Shown here one piece after another: positions 26,135 to 39,100 of a stretch of 64,000 bases of DNA. Origin of the DNA: Phorcus lineatus. Its lineage: Eukaryota; Mollusca; Gastropoda; Trochida; Trochidae. The stretch spans positions 6,638,285 to 6,702,284 of the forward strand of contig OV121096.1 of the NCBI GenBank assembly GCA_921293015.1. Direction: 5' to 3'. Below the pieces are notes generated by a model. That model worked only from the letters and a program-made list of their open reading frames with translations, was not told the origin of the DNA and searched no databases. Each line of letters opens with the position of its first letter. The first letter of the stretch is position 1. A program made the position numbers and the translations under genes.

Positions 26135-27524
26135 AAGGATTCAGCAATTTTGCTGAATCCTTATTGTTATTGGCGTGTTTATTATTATTCCACGATTTTT
26201 GTGAACAAGATTCAGCAAAAACTACTCTCTCAAATACAACCAAACTTTACGATCTTATAGCCCTTACAAGGAACTCGCGACATGAAACTTTTCAGCCAAT
26301 TCGGACTTTGCATTAAAGGCTCAGTGCCACTCAAAGTTTTGAAAATTAACATTAGAAAAAATTTCAAAATTGACTTAGAGGCTTGCAACTTGTTTCAAAA
26401 GATGTGCAATTAAATTGCAAGCAAAAAAGTAAATCGTGGCGAATTCGTAAGTCACGTGATTTCGGCGCCATCTTGAATTTTCACACTTTTTGCAAGTTCA
26501 AGACCCCATGCACATTTGAGGGATCACTTCTCTGCTAATACTTGCAGTAGAGATCCGATACTTACATTATATGTAGTTAAAGCATTGGCCTATAAGAACA
26601 TTGTCTCAAAATCTAAAAATTCACAACACTTTTTCCACAGCGACCATTCCAATTTGCAGAATTTTCAAAAATCGCAAATTTCAAAGGCTGATTACTCAAA
26701 AACCTACCCGTCGAATTTCATGATTTTTGCATGAGAGTTAGATGTGACTAATGTCTCTACGAATCAAGAAAAAAATCATTTCCGGTCATGCGTGAAAGTC
26801 AAAGTTTGCAAATTCAGAAAACGAGGCGTTTACAGTGTGTTCTTGTAACGTCCTAACTAACAAACAACAAACCATACAACGTTGTGTAAATTACCTCAAA
26901 AGACAGGCTAAAGAATATTCTGTCAAGGATATTAACATTTAATTCAATCGTGTTCCTGACAATGGAGATACAGGCCGTCAAAGTTGGTCGATTTCAAGTT
27001 TCATTTTGAGCGTGACAAATAGCAGCAATATATGAAACAGCATGAGCACAAATCAGTAAGGAGCAAAAACAGCACATATTCTGAAATGATCAGAATTGTA
27101 GTAAGTGATGATTGTAAAGTTTAAAACATGGAGTTATTAAAGTAATTGTTTTAACTAATGCACTTAACCTACAACATAAGCATATTTGTTACGATTCCTC
27201 TATTTCATTTCCTAAAATTGGATCGATTCAACTATATCCTATATATCTTAGGATATTGGTGATATATGACCTGATACGAATTTAGTTTCACTTAGGTTTT
27301 TGATTGGTAACGTAAGATGATTGTAATTGATTGAGTAGCATAGTTTTTTCACGTTATCAACTTCTTTGCAATAATCACACATTAGGTCAGATGAAACATG
27401 CTGTCGTAGCTAAATGCGTCGGCCAATTTTCATGAAACTTTCAGGGAGGACTGCTACCATCACTATGTGCGTGATGAATGTTCTTTTAATGCGCTGAATC
27501 CGTTTGTCGTCGCTTGCGACTATA
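26135..27524. mobile_element. 1.39-kb non-coding insertion with terminal hairpin
   Basis: Unit A reads GAAATAGTTTCATTC at 14892 without a break; unit B has the same flanks interrupted by 1.39 kb. The left end is a 30-base palindrome (26134-26163, 14-bp stem) built on GGATTCAGC/GCTGAATCC. The right end carries GCTGAATCC again and the small palindrome GTCGCTTGCGAC. The flanks overlap by TT. There is no ORF above 72 codons and no transposase, so it is a non-autonomous element of unassigned type. Confidence 0.75.
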
Positions 27525-27538
27525 TTTCATTCTTATTT

Positions 27539-28078
27539 TTTATTTGTAGTCCTTATACATTTCATATAAATCGTACTTATATCAACCTTTAATCGTGAAT
27601 GGTAAAATACGGCCCACATTGTTTTCATTTTGAGAAATGTTACTGTTTGTCTTTGTTATGTAAAACGTTTTTATGGAAAAAATTGGCAAATGAAATACTA
27701 GGTACATCGGATTGTGTATTGATGCATTGTTTTCACTTCTTTTAGGCTGGTTTTGTTTTTTTTGTTTTCATAAAACAGTAGTTAAAGTAAAAAGTTCTTC
27801 TTCTCTGTTTGTTATCCTTTTATTCATAGCGAACAAATCGTACTTAATGTATATTAGCCTTTAATCATGACAGGTAAAATATGGCGCATATTTTTTTCAT
27901 ATTGAGAAATGTTAGTCTTTTTCTTTGTTGTGTAAATATTATTTGTAAGTCAAATATTGCCCATTGCAATGCATACTAAATTTACATCCGATTGTGTATG
28001 TCATGCATGTTGTAAGATGTCATTTAGGCTCTTTGTGTATTTTCATACATCAGTTCTCTAAGCAACAAGAGTTACTTC
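27539..28078 (+). repeat. internal tandem duplication in unit B
   Basis: Two diverged copies, about 27539-27803 and 27806-28078, each match the single unit A stretch near 14912-15180: AAATCGTACTTA, CCTTTAATCNTGA, GGTAAAATA, CGGATTGTGTA/CCGATTGTGTA and the TTTAGGCT box. The second copy is closer to A. Confidence 0.65.
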
Positions 28079-31000
28079 ATTTTGATTACTATTCATTCTA
28101 ATCATATGATGCTGAGATAATTCGGATATTTCAAGTTGATTTCAATGTTCTGAAAATATCAAAATCTTTCAAATATTAATTCCTAACAAGAATTATCCTC
28201 AGCTAAAGGTTCAAAATTGATAATCACAATTTAGTCTATTTGAAAAAACATCGACTTACATTGAGAATTGATTGTTGCATACAATGTACATGTGCGCAGT
28301 AACATTTGGATCTATTCTATTTCTAATAAAAAAACCTGATTATTATCATTAATATAAAGTCTGAATGCATAAACAATATCTATTCATCGAATTTTAGCGG
28401 GAATGTCACCATTGAGTAAAGATCATACGAACGCCCAAAAACAACTATTTATACCTCAAATGTTATTATTGATTCGCCAGAATAGAAAAACGAATTTGTT
28501 TTTATAATGGTTTACAGTAACAAAGTGTTAAAGCAGCGGGTAAGGATTAAAATTGAAAAATGTTCTTGTAGTTTCAAATAAATCTAAAGAGAATATATCA
28601 AATTCTCTTCGAGTGAAGTAATATAATCTGATATATGTGGTGAATATTTATATTTGTCACAGCAGTCGTTAAAACATTCTGACATATATGTACCATGATC
28701 GAAATAAAACACCCTAAAGCTTTCTGAGGATACTGCCAGCAAATACAACTCTCTTTAAAAGAGCTGTTATCTTGAGAGATCTCGGTCAGTAGTTTGAAAA
28801 ATGTTGCAATAAAAACAATCTTAACAAAAACACGGAGCCTTTTAGCATTACGTGTCTGCCTAAATTGATGTATTATATATTGATGCCAGGACTGACAAAA
28901 AAGAAGGATTTGTTCCATAATTTTCTATAATTTCAACCTCTTTAGAATCTCATCATCAAAGTATTTTTTAGGGAATCAATGGACGTGAATAAAAGTATTT
29001 GAAATTTGTGATAATAAAGAACTCCCTGCCCTTGGGGCAAGTTAGTACTTTCTTATTTCTATCATTATTTTCATCATGGAAATGATTTGTCACTGCAATC
29101 CTCAAAGAAACAATTATATTAAATGGATGTCCAAATCTGATCAACAATGAGTTCGAAGTAAGAAAAACATTAAAACAGCCCTAAACCTTTGCCAATTTAA
29201 CAAAATATTTTTAATAATATTTTTTTGCAGAACAAAACGTGTTCTTTAAGTCCGGAATAATAACTTTAATGATTATGGTGATTCTTTACAGCCCCTGTCA
29301 TTTTCATCTTTAAACGAAAAATTGATATAAGTTTTTCATTATGATTTCTTTCAATAATTTCGACTTCTAGATAAACAGCTGAAAGAGAGAGACATCGATG
29401 AAAATAGAGAAAATAGACATGAAAAGACGATTTATAAACAGACTGCGTTTATTTCTTTCTTTGATGATAGAAAAAATACAAATATACAAACAAGAACCTC
29501 ATGTTAGAATTCAGGGGAACAGAACTCGAGCAATTCATAAATGATACCTCTCTATTCATTATTGAGAATCTCTTAATTATTTATTCATATTTCTCTTCAT
29601 GATTATTTTTTGTGTGATACATTTCTTTTATCAATGTCATCACATACATAATTAGTTTTCCGTTTCAGGAATATTGTTTATATCTGTATCTGTATTACAA
29701 ATTAAGAATATCATTTGAAAAGTTAGTCTTATGATTTCCTTCAGGTTTTTTTGGGTATCCATAAGGATAAGTTTGACATGTTTACTGAAATAATTATTCA
29801 CGTTTCATTCTCAAAGTCTTTTGAATTTGAAAATTCGCTATAAGGTGGTTGCTTAACTAAATTGGATTCAATAATTACTATTTGAATATGTCACAATTTC
29901 TTAAGGACGCACATTATAGTCAAAACTTTTGGATAAATATCTATAGGGATATACTTTTTACGTTACCTGTACAAGGGAAATATCCAACATGTACATGCAC
30001 ATAATGTCATGGCAGTACCGAATAAACACAACTGAAAAGTAAATTTGATAAGATGAAATCTATATTTTCTGTTTTCATCATTGAACTTTTGGCAAACTTT
30101 CTGCTATCATATTAAATGTTTGTTTAAGTGGTTATGTTTTAATGTGTTTTTTCATAAAACATATTTTGAAATGACAACTTCATTAGATAACTTAAATGAT
30201 TAAGAGTTTGCATTTTGGACCCCAGTGATGCATAAATACTTTGTACCATCTTTAAGAATGTGATATAAATTTTTTTTGCACTTTATTTGCTTAAAAATTC
30301 TTATCTTTTCGCTGAAAAATGGTTGCATAGGTCGTACATAAAAATCACTAAATTGCATGATATGTGCATATTTTTAGAAGTAATGAAGCAAACTTGTCAA
30401 ACAGCTGTATCCATATAAGTTGAGTTCTAAAAATTATTTTATTTACACATGTACATGTTCTAGGGCTAGGACCAGTTTCAATGCACTTGATGCCAGTATT
30501 GCTTGCACGTGTACAAATAAAACTAATCATGTCAATAAATGGGTTTTCCAGTTGATGCTATACATTATATTTAACATATTCAAATACCCATCTACACCAA
30601 CTTTTGTTTCAAATTCAACGGTAAAAAATAGTTTTGGCTACAGGCTACCAGCTGAAAATAAGTCTATATCAAAAGCTGCAACGCAAAAGACAAAATGGAG
30701 AACTGTCTGTTGTATTAAATTGAGTTTCTTTGTATTCTTCTGTTATTCTGTAGTAGATGTTCTCTTAAATTCGAGATGAAAGCGTCTATCACCTGGGGGT
30801 TTACTACGAGACGTATACCTGACATCCAAAGAGGTAAGTTTCTGAAGTGACTTGGTAAAAATACCACATGAAACTATAAAAGTCGACTATAACGTTTTGC
30901 TTTGCAATTACATGTGATACTTGTACATGTGTGGTGTCAATGCTGTGCACGACATATCGAAAAACCGTATCGTATCGCTTAAACGACATGTTTTACCATT

Positions 31001-32089
31001 CTACAAATGCAAACCGTCTTCTGGATTGACCAATATCTTTGAGGAAGATTGTGAAACATTTGTATCATAATTATTCACTATAAAAAGGACAAATAGAATT
31101 ATGTATTGGCGAAAAAGGAGTCTTGCTATATGATCTGTTCTACATCTTGTGTCTTCTAGACATGGGAAAATATATCAAAGATGACTTGTAATCGGAATCA
31201 TTTCCTTGTTTCTGTCCTTTCGTTATGGTTTAATATGACATTGCTTGCCGCTATCTAATTGTTTATCTAACTCCAATAATAACATCTTTCCTTCTCCTAA
31301 CATAACTGTAACTGCATTCCCAACGTGAGCGATTAATGATGGAAACGTTCATAGAACCAGCTATTGGGAGAACTTATAGTCCGCCCTATAATAAGAGACA
31401 CTGAATACTTATTGGCTAACGGACCATCCATAGGATTCTTTTCTATACTTTCGATTCTCTTAATAAAATGCTCGATACATTCAACGACCAAATGACCAAT
31501 TGCGGTGGCGGCTTATTTGATTTGGAAATTAATGTTTTTCTTAATTCCTCATAGAACGATTGTAATAACATTGGTGATCGTTGATTATGACCCTGATGAC
31601 TGTAACAAACATCCACAGTTTCCTAAAAGGCATCCAACCGGGCCTTTAGAAATAAAGATGAAAAACCTTTTGTAACACAAAGTTGCAAACTTGGATTGCA
31701 GAACAGAGATGAATCAACGTGAACGAATATTCAGCAGTATGTGTGACTTTATTAATACTAATAACAATTTGCAGGTTTATATTGACATGATCCTGACTCA
31801 TTTAGAAGGAACACATTGTGTAAAATTGGTTAACATGAAGCACCTGGTCTGATACCCGAGGCAGTGACCGAGGAATAACACTACTACAAAAGTGCATTCA
31901 TAAGATCATTTACTCGATGGACAACGTATTGTGTATTTTTCCTACCATCATGTCAACTTGTACGGCATATATTAAGCTCGTTATATTTAATGACAAATAA
32001 ATACATAGGGTCATTCTTTGATGGCAAAATAAAATTGTATGAAACTGAAAACTTAACTTTTATAGAATAATAATGTTTAAGGTGTTGAT

Positions 32090-33033
32090 TGCAAAAAAAC
32101 ATACCATGTATGCAAATGCAAAATCTCAATCTATTTCTGATCAAGTGATGGTATGCAGAGGGAATCTAATAATCTGATCTCTGTTTAAAGGCGGATATGA
32201 TTTCAAAATATTGACAGCCCTGATCTTGAAATAGTACATTAAAGATAATTACTTATCCGACCAATGACTCAAATGATTCAAATGAATAAATCTAGACTTT
32301 ATCTACCAAATCAAATTTGCAAACCTATACTATTCCCAATCCAATTTGCATCATCAATGACTATACCTTGAAGCTTCCATTCATATCGAAGAGGATAATT
32401 TATATTCAATGTCGTGTTCCATTTAAAGAAATGATTTCTAGTAATATGACATTTGAACTCATATTTCCACGAGTCATTTAGTTAAGTTGATAATTTCCAT
32501 TTGGATCATGGTTAAACTTTTACTGTCATTTGCAAACATTTTTGTTTCCAAAACATGATTTCATCAACAAATCAACTGACTAATTACGTATTGACATTTC
32601 TTATTGAGGACCATTTTCCATCTTTTCTCAAATTCTCAGCTGTTATAGGTGTTGTCAATCATTAAATAAATTATTTATTGAATAAAAACGTTTTTGGCGT
32701 TGACAATTTAAAATGTTTTAACTTTACTTTAGCTGTGCTGTTGCCAAATGTAAAATATGAAGATACGACGAATTGAATAGAGCAAAAATATTTATGATAC
32801 CCTTTCGATTACCTTATGAGTGAGGTCTCATAGCAGCCTCATTAAATGCGATCAAATGTAGCCATCGGTCGTTTCAATGAGCAGCAAATACAATGGTTCC
32901 TATTGTGTCACTTTAGAACGAAAGATTCTTGTCAAAATATAATTCGGTGCCTAACACCACTCATTAATGTAAAAGGGGAAAGAGAGTTGTGAACACAAGT
33001 AACCCGAAAGCCTAAAACAACACCCAAAAAATG
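32090..33033 (-). other. 3' flank of the SLC6 gene
   Basis: Non-coding. It probably contains the 3' UTR down to about 32.65 kb if the AATAAA at 32679 is used. Nothing else was recognised. Confidence 0.5.
32674..32679 (-). terminator. possible polyadenylation signal of the SLC6 gene
   Basis: AATAAA on the minus strand about 355 bases past the SLC6 stop codon. It is the first exact signal I see downstream. In AT-rich DNA such hexamers are common by chance. Confidence 0.35.
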
Positions 33034-33162
33034 TTATTTCTTAGAAGAAAACATGAAGATGAAATTGTTTTTAAAAGATACTGGTCTTGGATTCACTTCA
33101 CAGCCTATCCGCCGACGAGCTTGCTGCCAATGTACATTTGGTTGGAGTGACTTCTCCAAGCG
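33034..33162 (-). CDS. SLC6 coding exon 13 (C-terminal tail)
   Basis: Codes residues 577-618 and a TAA stop at 33036-33034, after a pyrimidine-rich acceptor ending [24 protein letters not shown] fits the family's C-terminal pattern of a basic helix, then Pro-x3-Trp and basic residues. It lies beyond a repeat-filled 1.28-kb intron, so it is slightly less certain than the membrane exons. Confidence 0.8.
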   Translation of the reverse strand, partial: RLEKSLQPNVHWQQARRRIGCEVNPRPVSFKNNFIFMFSSKK

Positions 33163-36100
33163 CTGAAAGCAAACGAATCCAGAAAAGTATGAGAATTTTA
33201 AGCATACGGATTACATACACCTAGTTGCCCAATAGATAAGATATATATTGCTGAGGAGAAAAAAGGAATACATATTAAGGGTATGACCCCTGTGTATTAC
33301 AACGAAGATTACCCATTTTGTAAAATCTATGCACCAGATTTAAATTTACTGGGGCTTCTGGTTCGATGAGGAGAGGATGAGAGAGATATTTTTCTAGGGT
33401 ATGGGCAAACAGGCCCTCATAAAAAATCTAAAATATACAATTTATAATTTTCTCAGTCAATGTGTCTGTACACAAGAATTCAGCCCCAAGGGCCAGTGAC
33501 TCCGGAGTGGAACGGTTTATCCCTTGCAAATGGCAAAGCGTAAAATTTATTGAAAAATGGTCATGAGCCATAACCTGTATTCTTTAATAAACCCTTAATA
33601 ACTAATGTTATTTTAAAACTATCCTTAGCAGATCATTTGCAATGTATTTATTTTTAGTGACTGTTATATACCACGTTTCTATGAGCTAGACATTACAGTG
33701 TCTGAGTTCTGGTCTCAGAAAGAAATAATATGTTGCATTTCCACAGGAAAGGCAAACTATAGGTTAGGAAGCGGTATAAATCCCAAAAGGTGCCACTATA
33801 CTTGTTGATTGTTCCATATACCAAGCTTAGGCCTTATGGTTTTGTCCTGAAAGGACAACTCGCAGTTTGGACGGACGGAAAACTTCGATTGCGTGAGAGA
33901 AATAGGTTTTGGTTACCAAATCAATAATGTAAATTTTCCATTGGTCGATGTACGATCACAGAAAAATGCAGGCTTTTATGTCTTCTGGTTCCGAAGAAGA
34001 AGATGAAGATAGAATCTAAGGGCATGGCCCCTCGACAACCTAATCACAAAATCGACATATATAATCTGCATTGGCCAAAATACCTGTACACAAGATAAAA
34101 TTTAGGTCCAGTTGTTCTGTAGAAGACTATGATAATAGGTCTTAAGTGCATGGTCCATCAGGTCCGCATTTGCGGCCACAGAGTCACCACATCTACCAAT
34201 TATACCCAATTGCGCTAAGTACCTATACACAAAATGTGACTTCTCCATAGACATTTGATCTCGAAAAGAAGTCGAGAGAAAAGTTTATGGATCGGGCGCG
34301 GCAGCCGGACACAATACCATGCAAAGCAAAAGACAAAGAATTGAAACACGTTCAAGTTGATTTTAAAATTGGTCAGTTTAAGTGTCATGATTTATATATC
34401 ATTTGTATATCATTATTTCTTGAGAAGCTGTACATAGTGTGCTTACCTTCCATGCCGTTCCCTCTTGTCTTAGCATCTGTACTATCATACAGAGAGGAAT
34501 GGGAACAACGGACGCGAAGGCAATGCACCAACCGATTGAAGCTGTGTATTCAGGGTAGATGTATTCTCCATACGTGGGAGGCTTATACACTGACAGTGTC
34601 ATGATGATCATCAACTGTAAGAAAAGATATAACTTGATGAATGATCAAGGGAGCTGAGAAATGTCGCATTCATTAATATTCTGACTTGTCTTGTATGGTC
34701 ATTCTTATGGAGAAAGCGGATGTTAGAAAAATTATATCTAAGATGGATGACTCTGGAAATCAATTTGAAAAAAAAAATTCTATTATATTCCAATAAATAA
34801 TTAATCAATTCTTATTGTTCGACATATCATGTAAATAGCAGACATTCTGTGTTAATAAGAAAGACTTAATATATCGATCATTACTTCAATGAAAGTAACA
34901 ATTCTCTTGAAACAAATAGAATATATGAACGAAACTAGAGTGTTATTTGCAAACGTCTACTTACCAAAATTATTATTGGAATAAAAAATGCAACGACGAC
35001 CTTAAATATTACAGGGATTCTTCGTCCAGTCATGTTCTCGATATCCGCAGAAAACTGTTTCATTCCTTTAAAAATATTTAGAAAAATATTAACTACATTT
35101 TCGAAATGGCCATTTTGAAATAGTCAAGATCTTAACCTGTAGTCTTAAACGGATGATGAAAAGCTATCCACAGATAATCTCAATAGTATATCCTACTACT
35201 CAGTACTCCTCTGTCAAACCAAGGAAAGAAATAAGATTGCTAAGTAAAACACTTCTTGGGTCATCCGAAGATTCGAGAATAACCAAAACACATTAAGAAT
35301 AATACGTTTACAAACACACTTGAAATAACAATTGAATTAATGCTAAATAATTATTCATTAGAGAAATATATCAATTTTGTTGATTTATCATAGATTTGTT
35401 ACCATATAACCAGCCGACAGCAACACATTCCAAAAGTGATATCAAAAAGCAGATGCAGGTTGCAACATACCAGTCCATCAGTGTAAACACATATATACCT
35501 CCCTGAAAATGTAGACAAACTATCATTACTGCCTTGATGGTGTGATAAAACAAGGGACAAACATCATGTATGATCCAGTGTCGGCTCATTTCCTACAATG
35601 CTGATTTCCTCTCATGCACAGTTGAGTCAGTTAGATTTCGCAGTATGCTGAAGAGTATGTTTCATAAATTCTGTATGTTGCTTAAATAAGAACCAAAATA
35701 CCATTTGTCTTGAGATAAGATATAATCGTATTTCTAATGTTACGAATTTTTCTCTAATTGCCAAAATAATGATATTTTCTTGAGTATTAATTCCAATTAA
35801 AAAAACAATCATCTGCGTCCTGTAAACATGTAAGTTCAATCAATCACTTACTCGGCACTGCTAGATAATATTAGTTGTTGAGTCTCCTCAAAATACATTT
35901 CATTGTTTGATAGACTGGAAACTCAAAATTAGGGAAATTTAAGGGAAAAGATGCCCGGCGATAATCACATTTGGTGATATTTAATAAACATTACATAATA
36001 ATATATAATGAATAATGAGACAGATACTAATCAAGTCTTTGGGCATTTTCAAATTGAAACTTAACAAAAGCAGTACTTCCGGAATTGAATTGTTTTAAAT

Positions 36101-39100
36101 GTGAAATACACGACGTTTCCAAATGTAAGCATACTTCATCATATTTTACTTGAATCAGTAATAACTTCGTAATAATTAAAAAAGTTGCTTTCTACACAAT
36201 ACTGCTTTCTTCAGATATGTAATGTAAAAGTAGTTTTATGAATAATAATATTTGAGTCAAGTATCTCTGGAAGACATCATGCTCTGTCAGCGTAATTGTT
36301 TGCGCAAGGCACTGACAAGGGCATATATCAAACCAAATATTCTGTATCGCTTTATCTATCCATTTTCCGTATTCATCCATATTCTATAACCAATCAGATC
36401 TAATTCAGCAGTATGCGGGTAAAAGGTCAAAGGAGTTTAACACATTTTGCTTCAGGTTCTTACAACATTTCATTTGCTGAAAAAGATCATGCGGTGCCGA
36501 TTTTAATCGGCTGTTGGCATAATTTCAAGGGTACAATTATGCTGATTTAGCAAGATGTCAACTTACGTTTGTTGTGAAGACAAGACCAACGGTAAACATG
36601 TACAGAGTTACCACCCCTCCCAATATAGCTGGAAGATGCTTTGATGAAAGTCGACGAGGCAATACATCTTCCAAACAAGCAACTGCAGCCTCAAAATTAG
36701 CAAACTGCGAAAAAATTAATTTTGGTAAGGACAAGCACAAAATGGAAAAGATTGTAAAATCGAATTACAGTGTGAATGATCATTAATTCTGTTTTTGATA
36801 CGAATTGAAAACGAGCACTGAGGGAAATTCATGCTTGTGTAAGTCAAAATCATCGCAATTTGATGCTTGTGTAAGTCAAAATCATCGCAATTTGATGCTT
36901 GTGTAAGTCAAAATCATCGCAATTCCATGCTTGTGTAAGTCAAAATCATCGCAATTTGATGCTTGTGTAAGTCAAAATCATCGCAATTCCATGCTTGTGT
37001 AAGTCAAAATCATCGCAATTCCATGCTTGTGTAAGTCAAAATCATCGCAATTTGATGCTTGTGTAAGTCAAAATCATCGCAATTTGATGCTTGTGTAAGT
37101 CAAAATCATCGCAATTCCATGCTTGTGTAAGTCAAAATCATCGCGATTTGATGCTTGTGTAAGTCAAAATCATCGCAATTCCATGCTTGTGTAAGTCAAA
37201 ATCATCGCAATTTGATGCTTGTGTAAGTCAAAATCATCGCAATTCCATGCTTGTGTAAGTCAAAATCATCGCTTTTGATGTTTTGAGGTTTCAAAAGTGG
37301 ATTCATTAGAAAGAGGATACAATTTCAGGCAAATGACATCTCTTTAGCTTCTTAGGTGTTGTATAGAACGATACTGAAAGAATAAATAAAAGGTGTATAC
37401 TAAACCACGGTATCAACTCCCATCATGAGAAGTACGACGAAGAAGAGGGCAGACCACAGTTGAGGGATGGGCAGTATTGAGGCAGCCTCTGGGTACACTA
37501 TAAACCCGATCCCGGGGCCTGGTGGGTGAATGGAAATAGTATGTAACGTTGGTTGGAATGTATATATACTAAAGGGCAAGGACCCCTATACATTTTTTTT
37601 CAAACAACGTTCAAGTTTAAGGCTTCATTTACGCTTGGTTCCTTTTTCATATAAGTTTCTGTATATAACAAATACCATCATGAAAAGCTTAGAATGAGAC
37701 TAGCGAACACAATAAACTGTGCGAGTTTGTGAAACTTAACGTAGAAGGTAAAATCTGACGAGACTTGACAAATATGTAAGTTTTATTTGACGTTTGCAAC
37801 CCTTTGGTACATAGACGTTTTACGTGTACAATGATAAAGTAATGAGGATCTATACCGAATGGTCTCCATCTTATAATAAAAGGTCATAAAAATTATATAC
37901 GAAACGACGTGTGACTCGCTTTCGCTCGTTTAATTTAAATAGTATTAAATGGAATGTCGATTAGTATCCTCTATTTCTCAAAGCTACACTCCTTTCACAT
38001 AAGCTATAACCATACATGAACGTTTAAGTGACATAAAGAACGGCAACAAGTTATCTTTTCAAGCGTGTAAGCATGGACTTAAGATATGTATTTCTACCGG
38101 AAGTGATGACGTCAGCAACAGGAAGGTCAAGACTGCGAGCCAAATAGCCAACCGTAGCGAACACCACCAGCCCAGCAAAGAAACTAGTCATTTCCCCACA
38201 AACACACACTATCACTGTGTCGCTGCAAAACGAAAAAAATGACAGTAAAGATATATGCATATTATACACAAACACGAAATTTTTCCTCCAGTAGACCTAA
38301 CCATCATACGATATGTTTAGAATCCCTCCCTCCCTCACTTATTTCTTTGTCTTACTACACTGAATTTCAGCGTATTACCACCCATCGATTATTCGCTGGT
38401 TTCTGCCGATATTCGCAGGTTTCATATCAATGCATAGCCACAATTTCCTGAAATAATACTACCAGACGTGATATAACTATAACATTCTTGAAATGTTGTA
38501 ACGTGGTCTACCTTAAAACTGTTCCAAAATAAGATGGTAGTACTCAAATATCTTTACAATTATACAATAAACACATATTTCCGTGTGCAAGTATTTCTCT
38601 TGTACATAAATAAAACAATCAATTTTCCAAAAGTTAATTTCCTCAGTTTTATACGTATGCTTACGGAAAGCTAAACTTTATTCGAATATGCACTTTGCAA
38701 TCTGAGTCTTCTTTGCAAAAGAAGTTAACATTCTGATTGTATCGTTGCATAAGCCTGTGTGACAAAAACATCCGTGCATCCATCATTTTCATTGGCTGAA
38801 ATAATGCATTGTTTATGTTGCAATATTTGCCGATAGGGAATCCTGCTGGAAGCCGGAGGAGAGCTCGTATCAGAACAGAGGTTGTATAGGAATTAATGAG
38901 GGAACTACATGTATCTTAGAGGGGAGAGACTGTATCACTGGTACCTCACGGTATTTCTGTTAGAAGGATTGTGACTGGCCATGACGATGAGCGGTCCCCA
39001 TGCTGGACCGAGAGAGAAGAATAGCTGGATCAGTGCTTCCAACCAAACCTTTATTGAAAAGCGATAAACAACTATATATACGATATACCATATATTGAAA

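Larger units (their letters stand above)
20858..32085. repeat. segmental duplication unit B
   Basis: Direct, collinear partner of unit A, separated from it by 1.8 kb. It is about 4.7 kb longer because of a MITE at 23695-24141, a SINE at 25307-25560, a 1.39-kb element at 26135-27524, an internal tandem duplication at 27539-28078 and smaller changes. Unit A lacks these insertions and so serves as the empty site. Confidence 0.85.

Noticed and set aside
28598..28918. 106-codon minus-strand ORF in unit B
   Set aside because: The unit A counterpart is interrupted in this frame; the conserved frame in part of it is a different one.
30420..30779. 119-codon plus-strand ORF, the longest in the window
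   Set aside because: Low-complexity, no domain, overlaps an antisense ORF, and its unit A counterpart does not keep the frame.
34208..34251. Alternative last exon of the transporter after a TTCGAG acceptor, about 14 codons
   Set aside because: It lies in a repeat unit, has no C-terminal motif, and the exon at 33162 has a better acceptor and the Pro-x3-Trp tail.
34287..34604. 105-codon plus-strand ORF
   Set aside because: Antisense shadow of transporter exon 12.
36831..37272. Regular 32-bp repeats as a CRISPR array
   Set aside because: The units are contiguous with no unique spacers, and the context is a eukaryotic intron.
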